Assembly (NCBI GenBank): GCA_045576455.1
Contig: JAZNGM010000015.1
Coordinates: forward strand, 1 to 45,964
Source of the DNA: RGIG4034 sp045576455
GTDB taxonomy: Bacteria > Bacillota > Clostridia > Lachnospirales > Lachnospiraceae
Reading direction: 5' to 3'
DNA: 45,964 nucleotides
Shown here: positions 31,053-38,769 of the stretch, piece by piece
Position numbering within the stretch: position 1 is the first letter of the stretch
Layout: each line of letters opens with the position of its first letter
Position numbers and translations under genes: made by a program
Notes under the pieces: generated by a model
Databases searched by the model: none
Told to the model about the DNA's origin: nothing
What the model saw: only the letters and a program-made list of their open reading frames with translations

Positions 31053-33365
31053 ATGGACAAAAAATTATACAAATTGATGAACTGGCCAAGAATTGAAGGA
31101 ATAGTATACTCAGAAGAAGATCATCCGGAAGATATACTCGGCATACATTACTATGGTAAAAATATGCTTATTCAAACATATCAGCCACATGCAAAGGCAG
31201 TATTCTTCTTAGATGAAGATGATAATGTAGAACATAGAATGGAACTGGTTGATGAAGAGGGCTTTTTTGCATTATTGTTACCTAAGAAAAAAGTAAACAG
31301 TTATAAATTTTGTATAGAAGACAGTTCCCATAATGAAACTGAAATAATTGATCCATACCAATTCAAACCAACAATAAAAAAAGAAGATATTGATAAGTAT
31401 TCTATAGGGATACATTATGAAATGTACAAAGTTTTAGGAGCACATTTACAGACAATAAACGGCATAGAAGGTACTTCTTTTGCAGTATATGCACCAAATG
31501 CCGTAAGAGTCAGTGTAGTAGGTGACTTTAATAAATGGGATGGCCGTGTTAATCAAATGATGCGTGTTAACCAGTCCGGCATTTTCTGGTTATTTATTCC
31601 CGGTGTTAAAGAAGGCGATTTGTATCAATACGAGATTAAATTTAGAAACGATATGATTTCTTTAAAAGCCGATCCGTATGAACTATGTCATGAACTCCGT
31701 CCGGGCTCAAAATCCATTGTAACTAAAGAAACTGATTTTACATGGACAGATTTCAAATTCTTACGCGGCAAAAAGAACGAGGACTTTTATAAAACTCCTG
31801 TCAATATTTTGAAAATACATCCGGCAACCTTTTTTGAAAGTAAACCTAATGAATTCATTAACTATAAAGATATGGCAAAACCATTAATCGATTATGTTAA
31901 GGAGATGCATTATACGCATGTTGAATTAATGGGTATCATGGAACATCCTTTAGATGAATCGCTGGGATATCAGGTAATTGGTTATTATGCACCGACTTCT
32001 CGCCACGGTAGCGTAGATGATTTGAAATATTTAATTAATGAACTTCATAAAAATAGTGTTACCGTATTAATGGACTGGGTTCCTGCCAGATTCCCAAGAG
32101 ATGCATATGGTCTGTCATATTTTGACGGTACTAAGTTATATGATTATGAAGATAACCGAAAGGGTGAGCGTAATGATATCGGAACCAATGTTTTTGACTA
32201 CGGTAAGAACGAGGTAGTAAATTACCTTATAGGTAGTGCACTTTACTGGCTCAGGGATTTACATTTTGACGGTTTACGTATTGATGACGTGGATTCCATT
32301 ATATACTATGACAACGGTAATAGTGATTATCCGGCTACCAATATATATGGCTCCAATGAAAATCTGGAGGGAATTGAGTTTATCAAAAAGCTAAATAACG
32401 CCGTACACAAAAAATGTCCGGGTGCCATTATGATTGCGGAGGAAAAACGTGCCTATCCTTTAGTTACGGAAAAGGTTGAAAAAGATGGACTTGGCTTTGA
32501 TTTTAAATGGAATTACGGTTATACCCATGATTTAATTAATTACTTAAAATATGACCCATATTTCAGAAAACATCACCATTCTGAGTTGTCATTCAGTATG
32601 ATATATAATTATTGTGAAAAATTTATTGTTACCCTGCAGCATAATATAGACAATCTGGAAGGAAAATCTATTTATGAAAATATGCCGGGGGTAAAAGCAG
32701 ATAAATATGCTAATTTAAGAGCTGCTTTTGCATATACTATGATGCATCCTGGTAAAAAGTTATTTTTCTATGAAAATACTTTGCCAATAATTAATGAATG
32801 GAATGTAAAACAAAAAAACATAAATATTACAGAAGAACAGCTTACTTTTGCAACATTTATGAAAGATATTAATGCATTATATTTAAAGCATCCTGCACTA
32901 TACGAGCTTGATTACTTAACAGAAGGCTTTACATGGGTAGATGCCGTTAATGCAGAGAATAATTTACTTGTATTTACGCGTCAGGACAAGAATGAAAAAT
33001 TACTGGTTGTAGCACACTTTGAGAATGTCAGCAGAAATGATTTTGAAGTTCCGGTTCCGTATGATGCTAAATACAAAGAAATATTTAATACGGATAATGA
33101 AGCATATGGCGGAAGCGGTTTCGTTAATCCGCGTGTAAAAAATACTCTTTTAGACAAAAACAAGAGCGGAAAACTCTACATTAAAGCAAAACTTGCGCCA
33201 TTAAGCATCATAGTATTTGTAATTAACGACATTGTTGTTAAAGGTAAAGATAAGGGTTCTTCACAAAAGAAAGAACGCATATTAAAGAATAAAGAACTTC
33301 TTAAAGACAAATTAGCAAAAGAGTATAATCAAGCACAAGAAGAGTTACAAAACGGAGGCATTTAA
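31053..33365 (+). CDS. GlgB-like branching enzyme with altered catalytic residues
   Basis: 770 residues. Two N-terminal beta domains (CBM48-like at about 125-235, with VVGDFNKWDGR) precede the GH13 barrel. Matches to glycogen branching enzyme are strong: GYQVIGYYAPTSRHG (305-319), DGLRIDDVDSI with nucleophile Asp411, and IMIAEE with the acid/base Glu. Two key positions differ. Region I is DWVPARF, with Arg346 for the conserved His, and region IV is LQHNID, with Asn531 for the transition-state Asp (normally SHDE). The usual FMGNEFGQ is FYENTLPI. The last 45 residues form a charged, lysine-rich helical tail absent from standard GlgB. Activity is therefore doubtful. It is likely co-transcribed with DUF1015 and coupled to mscS (TAATG). 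Confidence 0.85.
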   Translation: MDKKLYKLMNWPRIEGIVYSEEDHPEDILGIHYYGKNMLIQTYQPHAKAVFFLDEDDNVEHRMELVDEEGFFALLLPKKKVNSYKFCIEDSSHNETEIIDPYQFKPTIKKEDIDKYSIGIHYEMYKVLGAHLQTINGIEGTSFAVYAPNAVRVSVVGDFNKWDGRVNQMMRVNQSGIFWLFIPGVKEGDLYQYEIKFRNDMISLKADPYELCHELRPGSKSIVTKETDFTWTDFKFLRGKKNEDFYKTPVNILKIHPATFFESKPNEFINYKDMAKPLIDYVKEMHYTHVELMGIMEHPLDESLGYQVIGYYAPTSRHGSVDDLKYLINELHKNSVTVLMDWVPARFPRDAYGLSYFDGTKLYDYEDNRKGERNDIGTNVFDYGKNEVVNYLIGSALYWLRDLHFDGLRIDDVDSIIYYDNGNSDYPATNIYGSNENLEGIEFIKKLNNAVHKKCPGAIMIAEEKRAYPLVTEKVEKDGLGFDFKWNYGYTHDLINYLKYDPYFRKHHHSELSFSMIYNYCEKFIVTLQHNIDNLEGKSIYENMPGVKADKYANLRAAFAYTMMHPGKKLFFYENTLPIINEWNVKQKNINITEEQLTFATFMKDINALYLKHPALYELDYLTEGFTWVDAVNAENNLLVFTRQDKNEKLLVVAHFENVSRNDFEVPVPYDAKYKEIFNTDNEAYGGSGFVNPRVKNTLLDKNKSGKLYIKAKLAPLSIIVFVINDIVVKGKDKGSSQKKERILKNKELLKDKLAKEYNQAQEELQNGGI

Positions 33366-34195
33366 TGAAAATACCTGCTTTAGAAAATTTTATTAATGAA
33401 CTACCTGAAAAAATGCTTCGCGTAAGCATGAAAGTACTTTTCGCCTTTTTAGTATTAATAATTGGCGTATGGTTAATTAAAGTAATTCGTAAAATCCTTA
33501 AAAGAACATTATCAAAAGCCAATGCCGATATAGGTGTTGTACAGTTTTTGGATTCTTTTGCAAAAACAGGATTATACATCATTTTACTCTTTATCATTGC
33601 CAATACCTTCGGACTTGAAGCAGCAAGTATTGTTGCGGTCATCGGTTCGGCCGGACTTGCTATCGGTCTTGCACTTCAAGGAAGCTTAAGTAATCTTGCC
33701 GGCGGTGTTTTGATTTTGTTATTAAAACCATTTAAAGTGGGAGACTATATTAAAGAAGACAGCAATGCTAACGAAGGAACCGTAAAAGAAATAACAATGT
33801 TTTACACAAAGCTCGTTACGGGTGACAATAAAACCATTGTGATTCCTAACGGAACACTCGCTAATAACAGTATGACTAACTTTACAACAGCCACTTTCAG
33901 AAGACTAGATTTTGTATTCGGGATATCATATGATTCGGATATACAAAAAGCGAAAGAAATTCTTTTGAATTTAATGAAAGAAGATGCTGACACACTTAAG
34001 GATAAAGATTATGTTGTATATGTTAACGAACTTGCCGCAAGTTCTATCAATATAGGAGCCCGCTGTTATGTAAGTACAGCTGATTACTGGAATGTAAAAT
34101 GGCGTCTTACCGAGAAGGTGAAAGAGGAATTTGATAAGAATAATATCAATATTCCATATAACCAATTAGACATACATGTAAAAGAATCAAAATAA
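33365..34195 (+). CDS. mscS: Small-conductance mechanosensitive channel, MscS family
   Basis: 276 residues: three membrane helices (about 15-40, 58-80, 85-115). The pore-lining helix GSAGLAIGLALQGSLSNLAGG (about 95-115) has the Gly/Ala pattern of MscS. The beta domain carries FKVGDYI and VIPNGTLANNSMTNFT (about 160-175), and the cytoplasmic vestibule domain follows. Heptameric channel that releases solutes on hypo-osmotic shock. Its ATG overlaps the stop of the GlgB-like gene by one base, with AACGGAGG upstream inside that gene, so translation is coupled. A terminator follows. Confidence 0.93.
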   Translation: MKIPALENFINELPEKMLRVSMKVLFAFLVLIIGVWLIKVIRKILKRTLSKANADIGVVQFLDSFAKTGLYIILLFIIANTFGLEAASIVAVIGSAGLAIGLALQGSLSNLAGGVLILLLKPFKVGDYIKEDSNANEGTVKEITMFYTKLVTGDNKTIVIPNGTLANNSMTNFTTATFRRLDFVFGISYDSDIQKAKEILLNLMKEDADTLKDKDYVVYVNELAASSINIGARCYVSTADYWNVKWRLTEKVKEEFDKNNINIPYNQLDIHVKESK

Positions 34196-34215
34196 TAAAT
34201 AGCTATTAACAATAT

Positions 34216-34248
34216 AAGGGAACCGGAATATGCCGGCTCCCTTTATTC
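34216..34248 (+). terminator. Terminator after mscS
   Basis: AAGGGAACCGG pairs with CCGGCTCCCTT (one mismatch) around a 6-nt loop, then TTATTCTTTT. Confidence 0.82.
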
Positions 34249-34313
34249 TTTTGAATATACATACGAAAACTTCTTTTTAGTAATTTTTGGGGGAAATTCA
34301 TGAAAATAAAAAA

Positions 34314-34386
<73 letters not shown>

Positions 34387-34408
34387 AGTTATACAATAAC
34401 CATGGATT

Positions 34409-34437
34409 ATTATATATGCTAATATCGATTTTGGCAA
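34409..34437 (-). promoter_or_regulatory. Promoter of tRNA-Thr
   Basis: On the minus strand: TTGCCA, 17 bp, TATAAT, about 22 nt before the tRNA 5' end. Confidence 0.75.
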
Positions 34438-34464
34438 GAAGAAAATGTACAATTTATTTTATGT

Positions 34465-34500
34465 AACATTCACTGTTATCATACTGATAAAGTGAATGTT
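34465..34500 (-). terminator. Long inverted repeat ending the ABC operon
   Basis: AACATTCACT-G-TTATCA, loop TAC, TGATAA-AGTGAATGTT: 16 pairs with one bulged base, starting just downstream of the permease stop. The T tract on the minus strand is poor, so it may act as an RNA 3'-end stabiliser as much as a terminator. Confidence 0.6.
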
Positions 34501-34508
34501 TATTACTT

Positions 34509-35297
34509 TCATTTCTTATAATGACTGTTAATTATCTTTTCAAACGCCTGAAGAATAAAATAAAGAGCCATTGCAATAATACATAATATCAAAATGCTCA
34601 TAATAAGCCAATCAAGCCGGAAAACCTGCGTTGAATATATAATAAGGTAACCCAAACCCCTTTTTGAAGAAAGAAATTCACCTATAATTACACCGACAAG
34701 ACATAATCCGATATTGACTTTTAAATTGCTTATAATAATCGGGATACTGCCGGGTAATATGATTTTCCTTAAAACACAGGCACGATTTCCGCCCAGCGTA
34801 TAAATGAGTTTTGCTCCTTCGCTGTCATTTTCCCTAAAACCATAATATAGGTTTATTATCGAACCAAAAATAGCCACGCTCATACCTGCGATAATAATAG
34901 TAGTTGTTCCTGTTCCAAGCCATACAATCAGTAACGGTGCAAGCGCCGACTTTGGCAGGGAATTTAGGGCGACTAAAAACGGTTCAATAACATGGGATAA
35001 CGTTGTAAATAACCATAATATAACTGCGGTAAACAAACTAAAAATAATAGTTAATACAAAACTTATAATAGTTTCATATAAAGTCACACCGGTGTGAACT
35101 ATAACATTTCCATTCAAATCAACTTCATTCAGACTTTTTAACACCCGGGTAGGAGAACTAAAAAAGAATTTATCAATCATTTCAAATCTAACGGCTAATT
35201 CCCATGCCAAAATAAAAATTATCAAAATTAAAATTCTTGCCAGTATGATGTTCCTTTTCTTTCGCTTAATCATTTTTATATATTTATCATGATCCAT
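34509..35297 (-). CDS. ABC transporter permease (SsuC/TauC/ThiX type)
   Basis: 262 residues with about six membrane helices. The cytoplasmic EAA-type loop ALNSLPKSALAPLLIVWLGTG and the later LGGNRACVLRKIILPGSIP are typical of the sulfonate/taurine/pyrimidine-precursor importer permeases. I start it at the ATG (MDHDKYIKMIKRKK) lying 6 nt after GGGAGG and overlapping the ATPase stop by 11 bp; the frame is open further upstream but lies inside the ATPase gene. With the ATPase it makes an import module. No substrate-binding protein gene is adjacent, so the substrate is not known. Confidence 0.88.
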   Translation of the reverse strand: MDHDKYIKMIKRKKRNIILARILILIIFILAWELAVRFEMIDKFFFSSPTRVLKSLNEVDLNGNVIVHTGVTLYETIISFVLTIIFSLFTAVILWLFTTLSHVIEPFLVALNSLPKSALAPLLIVWLGTGTTTIIIAGMSVAIFGSIINLYYGFRENDSEGAKLIYTLGGNRACVLRKIILPGSIPIIISNLKVNIGLCLVGVIIGEFLSSKRGLGYLIIYSTQVFRLDWLIMSILILCIIAMALYFILQAFEKIINSHYKK

Positions 35298-36054
35298 ATA
35301 GTGCCTCCCAAATCTTTTTAAAATAATCTTGAAACTCAGGCGCTTTTCTGGAAGATAATGAATCATTTGGATCTTTTGTTAATTTAATTTCAAAAATAGC
35401 CGCTAGTTTTGCCGGTCTTTTAGATAAAACATAAACTTTATCAGATAAACTGATTGCTTCTGAAAGATCATGTGTTACCAGTATGGTTGTTTTATTTTCA
35501 CTACGTATTTTTTTGCATATATCATCCGATACCATTAAACGCGTCTGATAATCCAGCGCTGAAAACGGTTCATCCAGTAATAATAATTCCGGCCGCAACA
35601 CAAGTGTTCTTATAAGCGCAACTCTTTGACGCATACCTCCCGACAATTCTGAAGGTTTTTTTTCACAAAAGCTATCTAATCCGTAATCTTTTATAAGCTT
35701 TATGGTATAATCTGTATTTTCTTTATTAAGAGCATGATTTATTTCAAGACCTAAAATACAGTTTTTATAAACATTGCGCCATTCTAACAAGGTATCATGC
35801 TGAAGCATATATCCTATAGGACGTATAGGGTTATTTACGTAAAGGTCTTCGTAAAAATCTATCGTGCCCGAGTCAGGCTTAATTAATCCTGCAATAAGGG
35901 ATAGAAGTGTCGATTTACCACATCCGCTGGGACCAACAATTGAAATAAAATCACCTTTATTTACTTTAAAAGATATATCAGAAAGAGCACTGGTTTCACC
36001 GGAAATGCTTTGATAACAAAAATTTACATGATTTAATTCAAATAATACACTCAT
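35287..36054 (-). CDS. ABC transporter ATP-binding protein (SsuB/TauB type)
   Basis: 255 residues. Walker A GPSGCGKST (41-49), Q-loop YMLQHD (82-87), signature LSGGMRQR (137-144), Walker B LLLLDEPF (157-164) and H-loop VTHD (193-196). It energises the overlapping permease. Family resemblance is to nitrate/sulfonate/taurine importers, which in Firmicutes also include thiamine-precursor and riboflavin-like systems; the substrate is unresolved. No riboswitch is visible upstream (36055-36127) that would point to a vitamin. SD AGGAA lies 9 nt before the ATG. Confidence 0.92.
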   Translation of the reverse strand: MSVLFELNHVNFCYQSISGETSALSDISFKVNKGDFISIVGPSGCGKSTLLSLIAGLIKPDSGTIDFYEDLYVNNPIRPIGYMLQHDTLLEWRNVYKNCILGLEINHALNKENTDYTIKLIKDYGLDSFCEKKPSELSGGMRQRVALIRTLVLRPELLLLDEPFSALDYQTRLMVSDDICKKIRSENKTTILVTHDLSEAISLSDKVYVLSKRPAKLAAIFEIKLTKDPNDSLSSRKAPEFQDYFKKIWEALYGS

Positions 36055-36127
36055 ATTTTAATTCCTGATATTTATATCATATTTTATGTAAAACTATGTA
36101 TTTTGTGTGGAATATCAAATAGTTTTC

Positions 36128-36156
36128 TTGTCATCACGAATAAATTATGTTAGTAT
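36128..36156 (+). promoter_or_regulatory. Promoter of argH
   Basis: TTGTCA, 17 bp, TAGTAT, about 45 nt of leader to the ATG at 36208. I see no clear ARG-box palindrome. Confidence 0.6.
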
Positions 36157-36207
36157 AAAATGCAGATTTAACAATTAAGGAGTTTATCCTTAGCAGGAGG
36201 AAATACA

Positions 36208-37596
36208 ATGGCGCAACTTTGGGGTGGAAGATTCACCAAACAGACAGATGAACTGGTATATGCATTTAATGCATCCATCTCTTTTGACAAAAGATTTTAC
36301 GAGCAGGATATTACCGGCAGCATTGCCCATGTAGTAATGCTTGAAAAGCAAGGAATCCTTACGCTTGAAGAAAAAGATAAAATAGTAAAAGGCTTAACAG
36401 AAATCAGAGAAGATTTAAATTCCGGAAAGCTTGTAATAACAGAAGAGTACGAAGATATCCATAGCTTTGTAGAAGCCAATCTTATTAACAGAATTGGTGA
36501 TGCAGGCAAAAAACTGCATACCGGAAGAAGCCGTAATGACCAGGTTGCACTGGATATGCGACTTTATGTAAGAACAGAGCTTTTAGTTATTGATGAATTG
36601 TTAAAAGATTTATTAAAAACCATATTGAAAACCGAAGAAGAAAATCTCGAAACATATATGCCGGGATTTACACATCTTCAGAAAGCCCAGCCTATAACGC
36701 TTGCACATCATTATGGCGCATATTTTGAAATGTTCAAGCGTGACCGTTTAAGACTGCGTGATATTTATTACCGTATGAACTATTGTCCTTTGGGTGCAGG
36801 GGCGCTTGCCGGAACCACTTATGATCTTGACAGAAACTATACTGCGTCCATGCTTGGCTTTGAAGGACCTACCCTTAACAGTATTGACAGCGTATCCGAC
36901 AGGGATTACTGTATCGAATTCTTAAGTGCACTTTCTACTATTATGATGCATTTAAGCCGTTTCAGTGAAGAAATTATCATATGGAACAGTAACGAATACC
37001 GTTTTGTGGAAATTGATGATGCTTATTCAACCGGAAGCAGTATTATGCCACAGAAAAAGAATCCGGATATCGCAGAGCTTGTAAGAGGCAAAACAGGTCG
37101 TGTATACGGAGCGCTTATGTCACTTCTTACGACAATGAAAGGACTTCCGCTTGCCTATAATAAGGACATGCAGGAGGATAAAGAATTAACCTTTGATGCC
37201 ATTGATACTGTTAAAGGCTGTATCGCGCTTTTTGAAGGAATGCTTAAGACCATGAAATTTAATGGTGAAATTATGGCAAGAAGTGCTATGAACGGTTTTA
37301 CCAATGCAACCGATGCTGCAGATTATCTTGTTAAAAAGGGGGTTCCTTTCAGGGATGCACATGGTATTATCGGTACAATCGTGTTAAAATGCATCGAAGA
37401 CAAAAAATCAATAGAAGATCTGACAATTGATGAACTGAAAGCTATCTGCCCTGTTTTTGAGGAAGATATTTATGATGCCATCAGTCTTAAGACCTGCGTT
37501 GAAAAGAGACTTACTACCGGTGCACCGGCAAGTGAGAAAATGAAAGAAGTTATTAAAGCAAGTCATGATTATCTTAATAATGACTGGATTAAATAA
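36208..37596 (+). CDS. argH: Argininosuccinate lyase
   Basis: Last step of arginine synthesis: argininosuccinate to arginine and fumarate. 462 residues. N-terminal LWGGRFTKQTDE, HTGRSRNDQVALDMRLYVR (about 105-123), THLQKAQPITLAHH with a catalytic His, and the superfamily signature GSSIMPQKKNPD (about 276-287), whose Ser acts as the base. SD AGGAGG lies 7 nt upstream. argG is not adjacent; asd follows 40 bp downstream without a terminator. Confidence 0.97.
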   Translation: MAQLWGGRFTKQTDELVYAFNASISFDKRFYEQDITGSIAHVVMLEKQGILTLEEKDKIVKGLTEIREDLNSGKLVITEEYEDIHSFVEANLINRIGDAGKKLHTGRSRNDQVALDMRLYVRTELLVIDELLKDLLKTILKTEEENLETYMPGFTHLQKAQPITLAHHYGAYFEMFKRDRLRLRDIYYRMNYCPLGAGALAGTTYDLDRNYTASMLGFEGPTLNSIDSVSDRDYCIEFLSALSTIMMHLSRFSEEIIIWNSNEYRFVEIDDAYSTGSSIMPQKKNPDIAELVRGKTGRVYGALMSLLTTMKGLPLAYNKDMQEDKELTFDAIDTVKGCIALFEGMLKTMKFNGEIMARSAMNGFTNATDAADYLVKKGVPFRDAHGIIGTIVLKCIEDKKSIEDLTIDELKAICPVFEEDIYDAISLKTCVEKRLTTGAPASEKMKEVIKASHDYLNNDWIK

Positions 37597-37636
37597 AATA
37601 ATTAATTAAGTGTAATGATGAAAGAGGAGAAAAACA

Positions 37637-38722
37637 ATGAGTGAAAAATTAAAAGTCGGTATTTTGGGCGGAACAGGAATGGTAGGACAGAGATTTATCT
37701 CTTTACTTGAAAACCATCCTTGGTTTGAAGTAACAACTATTGCAGCAAGCCCACGTTCAGCCGGAAAAACATATGAAGAAGCTGTAGGCGACAGATGGAA
37801 AATGACAACACCTATGCCGGAAGCAGTTAAGAAAATTGTCGTTATGAACGTTAATGAAGTTGATGAAGTTGCTAAAAATGTTGATTTCGTATTCAGTGCA
37901 GTAGATATGTCAAAAGACGAAATTAAGGCAATTGAAGAAGCTTATGCAAAGACAGAAACACCGGTAGTTTCCAACAACAGTGCCCACAGATGGACACCTG
38001 ACGTTCCTATGGTAGTGCCTGAAATCAATCCGGAACACATGAAAGTTATTGATTTCCAGAAGAAGAGACTCGGTACAACAAGAGGATTTGTAGCGGTAAA
38101 ACCTAACTGTTCTATCCAGAGTTATGCACCGGTTCTTACTGCATGGAAAGAATTTGAGCCATATGAAGTTGTTGCTACAACATATCAGGCAATTTCAGGT
38201 GCCGGTAAGACATTCAAAGATTGGCCTGAAATGGTTGAAAACATTATTCCATACATTGGCGGAGAAGAAGAAAAATCAGAAAAAGAACCGCTTCGTATCT
38301 GGGGTGAGATTAAAGATGGCGTAATTGAACCTGCTACATCACCGGTTATTACCTGCCAGTGTATCCGCGTTCCGGTATTAAACGGTCATACAGCAGCTGT
38401 ATTTGTAAAATTCAGAAAGCAGCCTACAAAAGAGCAGTTAATTGAAAAATTAGTTAATTTCAAGGGTGCTCCGCAGGAACTTAATCTTCCAAGCGCTCCT
38501 AAGCAGTTTATCCAGTACCTGGAAGAAGATAACAGACCGCAGGTACAGCTTGACGTTAATTATGAAAACGGTATGGGCGTAAGTGTAGGCAGAATCCGTG
38601 AAGATTCAGTTTATGACTGGAAGTTTGTCGGACTTTCCCACAACACAGTAAGAGGTGCTGCAGGCGGTGCCGTATTATGTGCAGAGTTATTAAAAGCACA
38701 GGGTTATATTACAAAGAAATAA
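37637..38722 (+). CDS. asd: Aspartate-semialdehyde dehydrogenase (archaeal/fungal-type)
   Basis: NADPH-dependent formation of aspartate 4-semialdehyde, the branch point to lysine, methionine and threonine. 361 residues. GILGGTGMVGQRF binds the cofactor, KPNCSIQSYAP (about 155-165) has the catalytic Cys, and AISGAGKTFKDWPEMVENIIPYIGGEEEKS follows. The NCSIQ form and the ENIIPYIGGEEEK stretch are those of the archaeal/fungal-like branch rather than of the E. coli type; this branch is known in clostridia. SD AGAGGAG lies upstream. It is probably co-transcribed with argH, and possibly with the EAL gene 47 bp downstream. Confidence 0.95.
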   Translation: MSEKLKVGILGGTGMVGQRFISLLENHPWFEVTTIAASPRSAGKTYEEAVGDRWKMTTPMPEAVKKIVVMNVNEVDEVAKNVDFVFSAVDMSKDEIKAIEEAYAKTETPVVSNNSAHRWTPDVPMVVPEINPEHMKVIDFQKKRLGTTRGFVAVKPNCSIQSYAPVLTAWKEFEPYEVVATTYQAISGAGKTFKDWPEMVENIIPYIGGEEEKSEKEPLRIWGEIKDGVIEPATSPVITCQCIRVPVLNGHTAAVFVKFRKQPTKEQLIEKLVNFKGAPQELNLPSAPKQFIQYLEEDNRPQVQLDVNYENGMGVSVGRIREDSVYDWKFVGLSHNTVRGAAGGAVLCAELLKAQGYITKK

Positions 38723-38751
38723 TTTTTTAGTTTAATAATTTCAAAAGATAA

Positions 38752-38769
38752 CTTAAGGGAGGACTTAAG
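38752..38769 (+). promoter_or_regulatory. SD flanked by CTTAAG repeats before the EAL gene
   Basis: CTTAAG-GGAGGA-CTTAAG ends directly at the ATG (38770). The two arms can pair and place the GGAGG in a 6-nt loop, which could limit ribosome access. The stem is only 6 bp and AT-rich. Confidence 0.35.
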
